Shown here piece after piece: positions 33,415 through 45,261 of a stretch of DNA of 64,000 nucleotides. Origin of the DNA: Ooceraea biroi (lineage: Eukaryota; Arthropoda; Insecta; Hymenoptera; Formicidae). The stretch's first letter is position 1. Each line of letters begins with the position of its first letter. Below the pieces are notes generated by a model. That model was given only the letters and a program-made list of their open reading frames with translations. It did no database searches and had not been told where the DNA came from. The stretch is taken from the NCBI RefSeq assembly GCF_003672135.1, contig NC_039517.1:10998601-11062600 (forward strand). Reading direction: 5' to 3'. The translations under genes were made by a program, and so were the position numbers.

Positions 33415-33711
33415 AAGGACCACTTCGACCAAACTCCGGTTAAGTTAATCGTTGATTATTTCAGATAACAGAGTTGCCAACATCACAAATAAAACATTTA
33501 GTATTAGAAAGAGAGAGAAAGATCTCTTGTTTTCTATATCCTAAATTAAAAACTGTCAAACAAGTGTTGAACAATATGGATGGAATTATTAATATCTTAT
33601 TTGATAATTATGAATATGAATATCTTCAAAAAAATAGCAGAAATGCTGTTGGTAACACTGAAAGTTAATCACCAATTACTTTATCCGGAGTTTGGTCGAA
33701 GGCCCTTAACC
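33415..33711. mobile_element. Short MITE (~297 bp)
   Basis: Left AAGGACCACTTCGACCAAAC and right, inverted, AAGGGCCTTCGACCAAACTC, both continuing CTCCGG. The small plus-strand ORF at 33474-33668 inside it has no recognisable domain. Confidence 0.6.
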
Positions 33712-34485
33712 GTACACGTGTATTGCAGTTCTACATAACGAATTGACAAATTCAAACCTTAATTTACGGTAAAAGTTACGGTAATTAAACCTTAATATAA
33801 GTTTCTTCTAGTATTATATAAATTATTACATAAACAGAAGAGGTTATGAGTGTGCGTCGTAGGTTGCTATAGTTACGCACAATCAATAACATGGTTGACA
33901 CAGAGTGTAACTACTGTTCTTACCACGGTCTTATATACAGGTCTGGAAACGAAGTCGAATTTCAGTGGTGAGAAGGTACCTTTAGTGAAACAGTTTTTCA
34001 CTCAAGCTATTGTCATTATGTGTCGCTGCTGTTGAGAAATGTAACCTCAACCGTGTACGTATACTTAAAATTGGTGGTGGTATTTTTTGATAATAAAGTT
34101 TAGCAGGGATGGGAGTATTCGAATGAAAAATGATTTAAAATACTTATTTCAAACAAATAACTTAAACTAATTGTAGTGCGAAAATATTCTATTTTTGTCT
34201 CACTACATGACATCCCTCGATCATCGCACACCTTGCGGCCGAAATCGAAGTAAAAACATATGCATTAAGCAAGCTTACCCCCACTACTATCGTTTCCAGA
34301 CTTGTATGTAAGACCATGGTTCTTACTTATACTGTGTCGCAGATGACTTTAACTTTGATATATATTGTAGAGATTATAACACTGAATAACTATCAAACAA
34401 TTTTAGCTTTTTAGAAACCATGGTTTATTAAATAATTATTAACAAAAAAGTTTGAAAATCGCTCTTTGTAAGAAATTAATATATA
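33712..34485. other. Non-coding stretch
   Basis: AT-rich; no supported feature. Confidence 0.4.
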
Positions 34486-35182
34486 CAGGGTGTCCCAGAG
34501 CAAGTGCGACAGCCGTTAATGAGAGATTCTTGAGAGTATTTGGAGACGAATTTTCTAATACCAAAATATTGAGACTACAATAGTTTTTAAATGAGAAGCG
34601 TTTAAAGTTGACTAATCGTATCGTCTAAAATTCGCGCGCTCAGGCACGGTACATTGCACGGTAGTGACAGGCTCTACGTGCCCTAAGTCTGGATCATATG
34701 CGATATTACAATATCAATTTTTGATACTTTTTTCATTCATTTATACGCCGATAATGAATGTATTGAACATTCTATTCATTCATTCCAACATTCAAACATT
34801 TCATAATAAGATCTTAAAACTTTAATCTGTCATTAAAAAGCAACGTGCATCGAACTGTCAAAGCTATCACATGAAGCTATCACATGTCAGCCGAGTGACG
34901 TTGCTTATAGATTACAGATTCTGTATCACGCATATCATGCATAATAATCTTAAAAATGTATATTTATAATAAAAAGTTCTGCTTCTACATTTTGTACACT
35001 TATTAGATCAACTTACTTATTTTAGAAAAGACAAAAATAATATCTTATGATGTGCGTGAAACAGAAATCTGTAATCTATAAGTAATGTCACTCAGCTGAC
35101 ATGTGATAGCTTCATGTGATAGCTTTGACAGTTCGATTAATTCTCTCATTAACGGCTGTCGCACTTGCTCTGGGACACCCTG
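34486..35182. mobile_element. mariner-type MITE with nested palindrome
   Basis: Ends CAGGGTGTCCCAGAGCAAGT inverted, about 42 bp, TA at both sides (34484-34485, 35183-35184). Inside, 34853-34935 and 35055-35137 form a second inverted repeat (AAGCTATCACATGAAGCTAT). The left 150 bp match, inverted, the terminus at 41850-42066, so a transposase-bearing relative may be the source. Confidence 0.85.
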
Positions 35183-35954
35183 TATAAAATATTAATATAT
35201 GTATTTACAACAATAATATATACATATATAAATAGGAAAGCGGAAGTATTCTTTTGCATAACATATAGTATAATCGAACTTAATTATAAGTTATTTATAT
35301 ACGAGTAACTGTTAAATTATATATACTTTTTAAATAATTTTCTTATAATTTTCTGGACATAAAGCATACAATTGCTTTGTGTCAAGGACCCTTTTTCCTT
35401 CTACTTCTACATTTATTTTTATTGTTTCTTTGATATATAGATTATCACATGTATTCAAGCATAGTAATCTAGGAACACGAAGTTTATAAAATTCTAGGAC
35501 AGACAAAATCGATTTTCTGTGAACTGACTATCTGATAAATAAGGGCTATAGTGTACGTGACATAAACTATAGATTTTTAGTACTAGCAGTGAATATCGGA
35601 ACGCAGCCAAGGGCATGTTATTTGCGCTGGGATCGTGTTCTTTTATTCGCCGATACTGTTTGTCACGAAATGTTAACCAATTCTATTCGAAAATCACAAA
35701 TAACAGCCAGCGAGACAAAAAGCTTAAAGACAGAGAGCCTTGTATGTACGTCCGCTGCGTTAAGACGTGACTTAGAGTCCATGTTTACATACATTGTCGA
35801 CTATTGAATGTATCTATAGATTTTATATTTTCTACTATTATATTTTAAATAAACTTTGTTGAATCTTTTAAATTAAATCCTGCATTCTATCATCTGTTAA
35901 ATAATAAAGTAGTTACTACAGTAAGTTCAAAATTAAGTGCGTGATATAGCATAT
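35183..35954. other. Non-coding stretch
   Basis: AT-rich. The ORF at 35589-35807 has no recognisable domain. Confidence 0.35.
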
Positions 35955-36662
35955 ACGAGGGTAGATTGAAAAGTTTCCGACCCGACTAAGAAAAAAACAT
36001 TTTTTTGAACTAAATGAAATTTATTTCTCAACAAAGTCTGTCCCTTCAACTCAATACACTTGGTTCAGCGTTTTTCTAGACCTGTCCCTCAGTATAATAA
36101 CTTTTGTCTAAAACCGAAAAATAGTCATTAATGACACTTAACTTCAGAATTCGACGAAACTTTTTTCCCAAATAGCCATTTTTTTAAATAAAATGCCGTA
36201 AAAAATTCTTTTCATCGCGCTTGAAACACAATCAAGACACAATCGTGAAATGTCCAATCGATGTCGTTTTTGATCAACAGTGAGCAAACGCGGCACCCAA
36301 CGCGCACTCAGCTTTCTCATATCTAATTCCTCATGTAAAATGTTGTGCGCCCGTATAAGATACCAGCAGGCTCCGTTATCTCTCTTAAAGTTAATCGACT
36401 ATTGTCCATCACGATTTGGTGATCATACTCGATCATTTCATCCGTTATTGCGGTTTTTGGTCATCCAGAGCGTTCCTCATCGAAAATGCTCGTTTTGCCA
36501 CGCTTGAACTCAGCAACCCAGATTTTCACGGTCGTAAATGAAGGAGCAGCATCCCCATATACTGAATCTAATCCAGCTTTAATTTCCGTAGGAATTTTCC
36601 TGATAGACTTCCGAATAGCCCCCACCTCCAAATTTGATGAGATTTGCAGCAATTGTAGGTTA
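35955..36662 (-). pseudogene. mariner relic, N-terminal transposase part only
   Basis: On the minus strand the translation shows AAPSFTTVKIWVAEFKRGKT, an EERSG stretch, then RLTLREI, NILHEELDMRKLSARWVPR and LLTVDQKRHR, the HTH and WVPR linker of a mariner transposase, broken by stops. The catalytic domain is deleted. The terminal repeat CGAGGGTAGATTGAAAAGTT starts at 35955 beside a TA. The other end is removed by the neighbouring MITE. Confidence 0.8.
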
Positions 36663-36666
36663 TTAA

Positions 36667-37484
36667 GGGACACGTCCACCCTATAAAGGGTTTTTTGCGG
36701 AAATCAATAGGAGCGGAGAAATTAGCGCGAGAAAAGTTAAAAAATCAGTAATCATTTTTAATAGGGAATCTCGCCGATGACCATGACCTTGACATATATT
36801 ATAGAGGGCATTCTCCCGAGACACCTTCAGAAGGTTTTACTCGGCGGGCATTTTTTATTAAAAAGTTCTTAACAAAAGTTATTGACCTAACCGGAAATAG
36901 ATTCATTTGCTTAACGTAGACAGTCAAAAACCCATATGGAATTGTACAACTATAGACTTCGTTTCATAGTGTAAGCACGGGGTGTTTGGAATAGATCTTG
37001 CTTAATGTAAAAAGTCAAAAGTTCATGTAGAATTGTATAACTATAGACTTCGTTTCATACTGTAAGCACGGGGTGTATGGGTTGGACCTTGCTTAACGCA
37101 GAAAGTCAAAAACCCATGTGGAATTGTACAAATGATTTTATAGAAAATGAGGACGGAGTTCCTTCCCCGGCACCCCATCCCACAAAAATCTATCCTAACC
37201 CAACCCGCAAACTTTTCGCAAACTTTGCGTGGACAGTTGAAAACGCATACAAACTTAAATTTCTTAAATTTCTTTTGTTAATAACTTCTTAATAAACGAT
37301 GATCGCCGGCTAAAACCTTTCGAAGGTTACTCGGGAAGATGATCTCTATAATATATATCAAAGTCAAGGTCATCAGCGAGATGGCCTAATAAAAATAATT
37401 ACCGGAATTTTTTTAATTTTCGCTCCTAATTTCTCCGCTCCTATTGATTTCCACAAAAACACTTTTACAGGGTGGACGTGTCCC
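36667..37484. mobile_element. piggyBac-like MITE, TTAA flanked
   Basis: TTAA at 36663-36666 and 37485-37488. Perfect 16-bp ends GGGACACGTCCACCCT. Subterminal inverted similarity (GGAGCGGAGAAATTAG). Inserted into the mariner relic. Contains three direct copies of a ~55-bp unit (GAATTGTACAACTATAGACT, 36935-37130). Confidence 0.85.
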
Positions 37485-37767
37485 TTAAGCCGAGAACAGA
37501 CTGCCGTCATGTCATGTGAGCTCATGTGAGCTCATGTGAGGATCTAAAATGTGAGTTGCGTATTTTCATTGAAGAGAATGGCGCGCATTCACACTAGAGG
37601 CACGTCACGCACATCACTCGAAATCACGTGAGATCAGTGCGGTACCAGTCTCCTCACGTCCTCACGCGTTCTCATAGTTTCTGCTGCGTCAGTTCTGAGT
37701 CGTCAGTACCGTGAGCCGACGTAAGTGTACAAGTCGTGTTTGAAAGTATAGTCAACAGTCGTTCACT

Positions 37768-37897
37768 ATGGAAGAAATGCTAATAGAAAAAGTTCGGAGT
37801 CGAGGTTTTCTTTATAACATCAAGTCATCAGATTATAGAGATCATGAAATGAGAACTAATGCATGGGAGGAGATTGGAAAGGAGTTGAAAATTAAGC
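37768..37897 (+). CDS. MADF-domain protein, exon 1 (Harbinger copy 1)
   Basis: 43 codons from ATG at 37768: MEEMLIEKVRSRGFLYNIKS, then DYRDHEMRTNAWEEIGKELK, ending at a GTAAGT donor. This is the first half of a MADF (Myb/SANT-like) domain, with the conserved Trp. MADF proteins help the Harbinger nuclease bind DNA. The second half is at 39291-39394 and then lost, so this copy cannot make the full protein. Confidence 0.75.
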
Positions 37898-37991
37898 GTA
37901 AGTGTTTGTAATTTTTATTTTATTTATTTATCTATAAGCTTCAATGCTTTCATTTGTTTTGCTATTTGCTTAATCTATATCTATATCTATA

Positions 37992-38236
37992 TCTATACTA
38001 ATATATAAAGAGGTAAAGTTTGTTCCATTGTTCGGGGTAATCTCAGAAACTACTAAACCGATTTGAAAAAATCTTTCACTGGTGGATAGCTTAGATCTTC
38101 CTGTGTAACATAGGCTATGTGCAATCGTCTTGCAACTTCTAAAACTGTGCACGTCGTAAAAAAATACGTTCTTTATGCTTTATATTGTCCAAATATACCG
38201 AGCGCGCGAAGCGCGCGAGGAACAAGCGCCAGTTAG
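37992..38236 (+). mobile_element. Non-autonomous Helitron
   Basis: Starts TCTATACTAATATATAAAGA, has the internal words GAAACTACTAAACCGATTTG and AACATAGGCTATGTG, a hairpin GCGCGCGAAGCGCGC near the 3' end and finishes at TTAG followed by T (CTAG in the 47.8-kb copy). Flanked on the left by an (ATCTAT)n tract. Inserted in the Harbinger element before its duplication, as copy 2 carries it at the same place. Confidence 0.85.
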
Positions 38237-38290
38237 TAATAAATAATAGGTTAGTTAGGTTAACACAGATTATTAGCTTCGATATGATTT

Positions 38291-39202
38291 TCATTTTGCG
38301 TGTTGTCCTCGTCGGATCATAGGCAGTTGCCATGGTACTGAACCAATAGATGAATAAAAATAATTTTTAAAATAATCTCGAACATCTGTTGCTTCTCGTG
38401 GAGCATTTCTTCTAAGTTGTTGCAAATTTCGCATAGCAGAATTTCTCGGACGTAGTTGCTCAATTTCATCGGGAGGTTTACGTTTTTTACAAAGCATATT
38501 GTGTAGACAACAAGCAGCCAATACTATCTTATCAGCAATTTATGGTTGTACCTCCAGAGGTCGACGAAAGATTCTCCACTGTGAAGCAAAAATGCCAAAT
38601 GCATTCTCAACAACCCTTCGAGCCCGTGATAATCGATAATTATTTTTTTTTCTTCGTCTCCTGCGAGGTGATGTCTACTGTATGGTCGAAGTAAATATGT
38701 TTTAAGGGGAAAAGCCTCGTCTCCAACGATTACATATGGCATCGGAGTATAATTTTCAACCAAAGGTGTGTCTCGTGGAATATTCAGTGTTTTGTCTTCT
38801 AGTTTCTTCCCAATTACAGATGTTGAAAATACATTGCTATCACTGTTTTTACCATATGCGCTTACATCTATAGCAATAAATCTGTATTCAGTATCAATTA
38901 GTGCGAGGAGAACTTCTGAATGAAAACCTTTATAATTAAAATATTTTGATCCCCCTCCAATTGGGCACTGAAGAGCGATATATTTGCCATCAATTGCTGC
39001 TACACAGTTTGGAAACTGCCAAAGATCCCTAAATTTTTCTGCCGAAACTTTCCAAATGTTTTCAGTGGGCTCTGGCATAAAAATAGGAGCTAATCTTTTC
39101 CATATTGCGTCACAAACACTTTTAACTATCTCTCCTACTGTGCTGAATCCCAAACGATAACTGAATCCTAGGCTTTTAAAAGAGTTTCCAATCGCGAGAA
39201 AC
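38291..39202 (-). pseudogene. Harbinger nuclease (DDE_Tnp_4), copy 1
   Basis: Exon begins after a TTTTCAG acceptor at 39203. It reads FLAIGNSFKSLGFSYRLGFS, then catalytic AAIDGKYIALQCP, DVSAYGKNSDSNVF and VGDEAFPLKTYLLRPY. After a run of nine A the frame is off by one; the expected continuation (YRLSRARRVVENAFGIFAS, then QWRIFRRPLEVQP) lies in the next frame, followed by a TAA, then LAACCLHNMLCKKR to the end at 38291. So one frameshift plus one nonsense codon. Upstream exons not found. Confidence 0.85.
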
Positions 39203-39290
39203 CTGAAAATGCAATAACTGTTATAAGAACTTGTTCGTAAATTACTTTAAAAAATCAATTAATTGATTTTTGCAACTGAAACTGCGAAAG

Positions 39291-39394
39291 ACACGTGGGA
39301 AAAATTACGGAGGTGTTTTACGAATGCCCTGAACCGACGACGAAATAAGAAAAGTGGAGATGGAGCGAAAAAAATGCCTCCTTGGAAATACGAG
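39291..39394 (+). pseudogene. MADF-domain exon 2, truncated (Harbinger copy 1)
   Basis: Reads DTWEKLRRCFTNALNRRRNK, KSGDGAKKMPPWKYE, the second half of a MADF domain. Sequence identity with copy 2 stops at 39394, where an unrelated LTR-like segment begins. Confidence 0.7.
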
Positions 39395-40088
39395 CATAGA
39401 TATGATTCTAATTTATTTAATTACAATATCACGGGTTGCTGAAAGATTATTGTCGCAAGGTAGAGTCACACTCTTCGGTAGCGCCAACTTGAACGACTAG
39501 GGCCACGCTCTTCGGCAGCGCCAGTCGAAAATCCTTCAGTCACTTAAGGAAGGAAAACAATGCGAACGAGAGATCTTTAAGAAGATAGAGAGGAAGCTTC
39601 GCTAGTGATTTCTCCGTTATTTCGTATTAGATTTTTATTAATATGATGATAATCTTTGGAAACATGGAAGAATGTTAATTGATAATATAATTTCTACCTT
39701 GATCCTATAGGTGCGAGTGGCCGCAGTCTCTCTTACAGATCGTTTGCTTGGTTTATATACTCGGTTAATCACGCTTCTATCTAATTGGACGCTATAGCGC
39801 TAATCGAACTCGGAACCGAACTTCTTCTGTGTATTTCTTCTCTGTGTTTCTTCTGACTAATTCTTCTCTGCATTACTTCTCTATATTTCTCCTCTGGGTT
39901 GTTCCGAGCGTCGACAGCCCTTTTTATACCTTGGACGAAAGGGTGGGCGTTTAAAAATTACGTATGTGGGGGTCAACTTTGACCAATAAGATTCTGATAA
40001 GTGTCTCGAACTTTGGGACCCACGCCGTCGTCGTCTGGTGTTATCACGGTTCTGTAGTGGGGAGGTTCCGCGTACACTTCCCAGTACA
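39395..40088 (-). other. LTR-like segment
   Basis: On the minus strand it begins TGTACTGGGAAGTG at 40088, has a TATAAAAAGG promoter box near 39930 followed by a GTCGACGCTCGG start-like region, and an AATAAAAATC polyadenylation-like word near 39640. These are the landmarks of an LTR. The 3' boundary and the target duplication are not clear. Confidence 0.45.
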
Positions 40089-40639
40089 GAACTTGCCCTA
40101 ATCTGTTAATTATGCAATTTACAATATAAATATTGCTAATTCAATTGCGCTGTGAATTTTACGGTGTGAAGAGTACTTAACACGTTTTTGAACGGTTGTT
40201 CTATCTATTCTTAGTGCGAAGATAAAATAATAAACTATTGCAGAACAATCCGTTTACACTATTCTTTATTTGGAGAGACATTCCTAGCGGCATCGCATGA
40301 TCATTATAAAGGAAGATGTCAGTGGTTATATATTTATAATATAATAATATAAAATAACGCTGCAGGAATTTCCATGGAACTAGTGATAAGCGAGTGCATA
40401 GTCTCTCGTAGCCCTTTTATGGCCATGTATCACAGCGTGCGCGAGACTCAGACGCATTCTTGTACCGTTTATTATCGTTTGTTCAAACATTGTGACATTT
40501 CGATACGGAATCGGTTCGAAACCTTGCAGGCGTAACAACGAGGTTTTACCGTGACGTAACACTGGATACAATTTTACACGACATAATCCATGGCGGCTTC
40601 CTTCCCCTGTTTTTAAGGTACCGAAGATAGTCGATTTCG

Positions 40640-40672
40640 GCCGGACACAAACGACCCCCGTTTACAGGTTAA
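40640..40672. other. Possible piggyBac-type terminus
   Basis: GACCCCCGTTTACAGGTTAA; the inverted wording (CTGTAAACGGGGGTCGTTT) recurs at 5667-5690. A TTAA sits at its edge. Two occurrences only. Confidence 0.25.
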
Positions 40673-40760
40673 GGGTTAATATTAAATTACAGATTGGACC
40701 ATTTGAAATACCTGTAAGGCTTAAAATAGCAATGCGTATAATAACTTTTTAAATAATAAT

Positions 40761-41141
40761 TTGCCAGAACTGTGGGAAAATGTTGCATTAAATATGCGAC
40801 GACTTATTTTTCAACAAGACGGTGCACCAGCACATACTGCGAGATATGTGCAACGTACTCTTGATGAAAAATTTCCAGACAGATGGATAGGACGTGGTGG
40901 TCCCATAAGTTAGCCACCACGATCACTAGATTTAACACCGCTGGATTACTTTTTTTGGGGTCACATAAAGGAATATGTTTATAAGCGACAAATTAATACT
41001 CGCGAGGAACTTGAACAGACAATTATTGAAGCCATTGCTACAATGACTGAAGAAATGGTTACGAATGCAATAAGTAGTTTATTACGACGCGCACAATTAT
41101 GCATTCAATGCGAGGGCGGCCAGTTTGAACATTTATTGTAA
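40761..41141 (+). pseudogene. mariner-type transposase, C-terminal third
   Basis: Begins LPELWENVALNMRRLIFQQD, then GAPAHTARYVQRTLDEKFPD, RWIGRGGPIS, a TAG in place of Trp, PPRSLDLTPLDYFFWGH and the C-terminal helix to GGQFEHLL. Same DUF4817/DDE_3 family as the gene at 2341 (WIGRG, SPDLNPVDFF) but a different lineage. The first catalytic Asp and the N-terminus are missing. Confidence 0.85.
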
Positions 41142-41849
41142 AGTTATGTATTGTACTTTAATTTACAATTAATTAATAAATTTGTTAAATTTGTTAAATA
41201 TGTTAAATATGTGTTAAAATTTGTTAGATGTATTAAATATGTATTTAATAAAATAATGTTGCGTGAGAAGTCGTAACAAAGCAAATGTACTGGAAAGTGT
41301 ATTTAGATGTAAAAATAATGTTGATAATAATAGAAAAACTTTAGTGTAATTTAAAAATGTTTCAGTTACATTGAAAGGATCGTCACGTGATAGATGAAAT
41401 TTTAATTTAATATTTAATAACTTTTTTTTAAGTTAGAATGTTTTATTAGTATTTAATGTAATAAGACGAGAGTAAGTTATTTAGTATTGAAAATAAAAAA
41501 TTGTTTATTAGTTATAATATTAATAATGTAAGTGAAGATTATGTAAATAATTAAAAGAAAACTTAACTTATTGTACCTTTTGTATGAAAGAAACGGTAAT
41601 AATAATGACGATACTATCGATAATATTGTTGATCACTTTGAAGTTGACACATGTCACAAAGTTTGACTAGAACTTGAATTTTTCGGAATGGTTTTAGTTC
41701 TTACATTCATTATTCGTCACAAGAATGTACCAATGCAATGTGTAGAGAAGCGAGAGAACATATAATGACAATATTATTGTAAATTTAGACGATAATATAA
41801 TAAAATATAATAATATAATAAAATATAATAAAATATAATCATATAATAA

Positions 41850-42066
41850 AATACAATAAAAAGGGCGAAATTCACAAGACCACTTGTTCACTTGTCATTT
41901 CGCCGTGCCTGAGCGCGCGAAATCTCAAGTCTGTTATTTGAGAAATATAATCGCTTCCCATTTAAAAACTATTGTAGCCTCGACATTTTGGTATTAGGAT
42001 TTTCGTCTTGAAATGTTCTAAGGAATCTGCCATTAGGAGGAAAGTCCGCAGTTTTAGGACACCCTG
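41850..42066 (-). repeat. Terminus of a CAGGGTGTCC element
   Basis: Inverted it reads CAGGGTGTCCTAAAACTGCG and matches the left ~150 bp of the MITE at 34486-35182 (CTAATACCAAAATNTNGAG; CGCGCGCTCAGGCACGG). It may be the right end of the element whose transposase remnant lies at 40761-41141. Confidence 0.65.
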
Positions 42067-42072
42067 TATACC

Positions 42073-42552
42073 AAAAAAAGTGAGGAAGATGTAGTCACTT
42101 ATGCTAACAGAGTAAAAGTTTTGGGGAAACAGATATTAGAGACATACCGCAGCTCTGGCAGCCTTTAATCCGGTCCCACTGTTAAAATTTCATTAGAAAA
42201 AGATATGGCAAAATGTTTTATTAGAGGAATGAAACCGGAAATAGAACAAAGAATCACTAGAGATCTAGATGTTCAAGCAATTATTGCAGATGCTTTAAGA
42301 ATAGAAAGGGAATTGCATGCAATGACGGATTTACGAAAACGAACAGATACTAATTCAGACAAAAATACTCAAACTTGTCAGATATGTTATAAAGTGGAAC
42401 ATGCAGCTAATAATTGCAAGAAAAATGTTAAATCCGATTTAGGAAATGAGATTCTAATTTGCCAAATTTGTAAAAAACGAGGACACAGTGCCGAGAAATG
42501 TCGATTCTGCGATCCTCAATCGCGAGTTGTCATAAATGTAACTCACAAGTAA
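42073..42552 (+). pseudogene. Retrotransposon gag fragment with two zinc knuckles
   Basis: Reading frame: EEDVVTYANRVKVLGKQILE, a TAA, then LEKDMAKCFIRGMKPEIEQR and two CCHC knuckles, CQICYKVEHAANNC and CQICKKRGHSAEKC, both C-x2-C-x4-H-x4-C. These bind RNA in gag proteins of LTR retrotransposons. No protease or reverse transcriptase follows; the TACTTGGCG-type foldback begins 250 bp downstream. Confidence 0.8.
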
Positions 42553-42794
42553 ACCTACCCAAGTGGAATACTCCGATTTTTTTCACATTTGGCACAAATG
42601 TAGAACTTTGAAAAATATTTTACCCATATTTTTCATTTGTGCTCTAAAGCGGTTTTAAGGGTAGTTATTACCCTTCCAATGTTCACCCTCCTATCATCAA
42701 TAAGTACAATAAAAATATATAAGAAACAAAATTTAATACAAAATATATGTTTCTGGATCGCTAATTGTGAATGTGAAGTCAGATTTGCAAAATT

Positions 42795-43945
42795 ATTTGT
42801 TTATCTCTACAAAAACCTTTTTAAAAAAGAAAAAATATTTACGCCAAGTACATAAAACGTGTCGGACTTTGCAAAAACAGTGTAATTCAAATAATCGTTC
42901 TAAAACAAGAGTATTATACAAATTTATTTATTCATTCAAAAATATACATGAAATCAATACAAGTAGCCAAGTATATCATTATTATTATTCAAAAGTGAAC
43001 TGTTCACAAATGGATATGAAATCAATGCAATTTATCTAGTATTTGTTTAAAAATGGATGTTATCAGTGCAATATCCAAAAATTATATACAAGATGCATTC
43101 ACAATTAATCCAAAAATTATATGAAACAAGTTGTATACATTCAAAAGTATATGCAACACAAGCTTAACGCATCCATTGTCTCTTCACGCAAATCCTAAGT
43201 CGCATAAAACGGGCTTAAACTGATTCAAATAATCAACGGAATCATAGTGAAGCAAAAAACTTGGCGTGCCCGGGTTGTATTACGATACAATCAATGTTTT
43301 ACAGTATAGAAATTATTTGCGTGAAGTAATGAAACGATTTACATACAATATTTGTAGAAATATAAATATATAAAAGCAACAATTAAAGAAGAAAGAGATG
43401 TTTTATATTTCCAAGGCAATTATTGAAATTATAAACATATTTACAAGAATTCAATTAATGCAACCCGGGCACGCCAAGTTTTTTGCTTCACTATGATTCC
43501 GTTGATTATTTGAATCAGTTTAAGCCCGTTTTATGCGACTTAGGATTTGGATAAAGAGACAATGGATGCGTTAAGCTTGTGTTGCATATACTTTTGAATG
43601 TATACAACTTGTTTCATATAATTTTTGGATTAATTGTCAATGCATCTTGTATATAATTTTTGGATATTGCACTGACAACATCCATTTTTAAACAAATACT
43701 AAATAAATTGCATTGATTTCATATTCATTTGTGAACAGTTCACTTTTGAATAATAATAATGATATACTTGGCTACTTGTATTGATTTCATGTATATTTTT
43801 GAATGAATAAATAAATTTGTATAATACTCTTGTTTTAGAACGATTATTTGAATTACACTGTTTTTGCAAAGTCCGACACGTTTTATGTACTTGGTGTAAA
43901 TATCTTTTCTTTTTTTGAAAAGGTTTTTGTAGGGATCTCACTCCT
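42795..43945. repeat. Large palindromic element, type D/V termini
   Basis: Left arm about 42795-43285, right arm about 43465-43945, inverted copies with few differences; ~180-bp unique centre. Outer ends: A/T hairpin (CCTTTTTAAAAAAG near 42817) and CGCCAAGT at 42842-42849; the right outer box is decayed to TACTTGGTG near 43890. Inner ends: ACTTGGCGTGCCCGG (43259-43273) and its inverse (box 43472-43479). The mirrored ORFs at 42767 and 43941 are not genes. Confidence 0.9.
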
Positions 43946-44059
43946 TTTTGTACATTTTTGAAATTTCTTCATATTATAATAAGATTCGTAACCTTTATAA
44001 CTTTTTTATTATTAACTTTAAATAATACTAATTGGAAAATAAATATATACATTACAAAA

Positions 44060-44825
44060 CACTAACTTTGCCATTTGTTGAGATATCTCGATTCAACTAC
44101 AAACGAAACGAAAAGCACTACAACCAACTACAAACGATTGTAAAGAAGACTGCGAAAGCGGATTCGCGATATCTCAACAAATGGCAAAGTTAGCTTTTTG
44201 CAATTTATTTAATTGTTTATTACTTTTAAATGGTTCAATTACAAAGCATGAAAAACAACTAGAAACAATCCTGAAAAAGACAGCGCAAGCGGATTCGCGA
44301 TATCTCACCAAATGGCAAAGTTAGCTATTAGCTATTTTTTATTTAAACAAATGTTAATAATTTTTGAACGGTTCAACTACAAACAAAAAGAAACTACAAA
44401 CGATTGTCAAAAAGTCAGCGCAAGCAGAATCGCGATATCTCAACAAATGGCAAAGTTATCTATTTTTTATTTAAACTAATGTTAATAACTTTTGACGGTT
44501 CAACTCCAAACTAAACGAAACAACTACAAACGATTGTGAAAAGACAGCGCAAGCGGATTCGCGATATCTTAAGAAATGGCAAAGTTAGCTATTTTTCATT
44601 TAAACAAATGTTAATTAATACCTTTTGAACAGTTGAACTGCAAACAAAACGAAACTACAAACGATTGTGAAAAAGTCAGCGTAATCAGATTGGCGATATC
44701 TCAACAAATGGCAAAGTTATCTATTTTTCATTTAAACAAATGTTAATTAATACCTTTTGAACAGTTCAACTACAAACAATTGTCAAAAAGTCAGCTGAAG
44801 CAGATTCGCGATATCTCAATACTCA
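44060..44825. repeat. ~130-bp satellite-like array
   Basis: The word GCGATATCT(C/T)A...AAATGGCAAAGTTA begins at 44166, 44297, 44432, 44561 and 44693, with a partial at 44808, so units are 129-135 bp, the last shorter. The first unit starts with the same word in inverted form (about 44063-44090). Confidence 0.85.
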
Positions 44826-44879
44826 ACGTATCAGACGCAGTGTGAATCTCCATAACGCGCTTATGTGAACGCATCTTGC

Positions 44880-45238
44880 GGACAAACTCGCTTTGCTTGT
44901 GTGCGTGCGAGCATACGTACGTGAGTCTGAACCTTCTGAATCTGAAGAAGGAAAACGGAACGTCACGATTCTAGCATACGATTACGATATCTCAGGATAG
45001 ACTGCACCAATCGCGTTCGGAGTGGTCGCGATCGAAAGCTTGCATCCATATTATGTTATTAAAGTGCCGTTAGATTTTTACATAAGGCTTTAGTTTTTGA
45101 GATATTTTAATTGAAAGTGAGGGTGACGTGAAATTCCGGATAAGCTACTTGGTAGCGCCTCGACGATGCCGCGCCAGTGCCGTATCAAGCGGCTATTTTT
45201 TTATGTACTTGGCGTCGCGACGCTACCGCGTCGCTTGA
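44880..45238 (+). repeat. Repeat family I copy with intact terminus
   Basis: Body as in the other copies (AAAGTGCCGTTAGATTTTT near 45060). Ends with ACTTGGCG at 45207-45214, hairpin GCGACGCTACCGCGTCGC at 45217-45234 and TTGAT. Confidence 0.8.
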
Positions 45239-45261
45239 TTAATATAACTTATTTGTTTCAG

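Larger units (their letters stand above)
37490..39394. mobile_element. Harbinger element, copy 1 (truncated)
   Basis: Shares about 1.8 kb with copy 2 at the right end of the window in inverted orientation, with very few differences. Contains, left to right, MADF exon 1 (+), a Helitron insertion, the nuclease gene (-) and MADF exon 2 (+), where the copy breaks off at 39394. Its outer left end includes three repeats of CTCATGTGAG (37515-37540). Confidence 0.85.

Noticed and set aside
37970..38152. ORF repeated at 47806-48105 and 63444-63626
   Set aside because: It lies wholly inside the non-autonomous Helitron; the similarity is DNA-level.
39395..40088. Complete LTR retrotransposon
   Set aside because: Only LTR-like landmarks are seen; no second LTR, primer site or polyprotein nearby.
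42767..43941. Similar Lys/Asn-rich ORFs on opposite strands (90 and 80 codons)
   Set aside because: Both are translations of the arms of the large palindrome.
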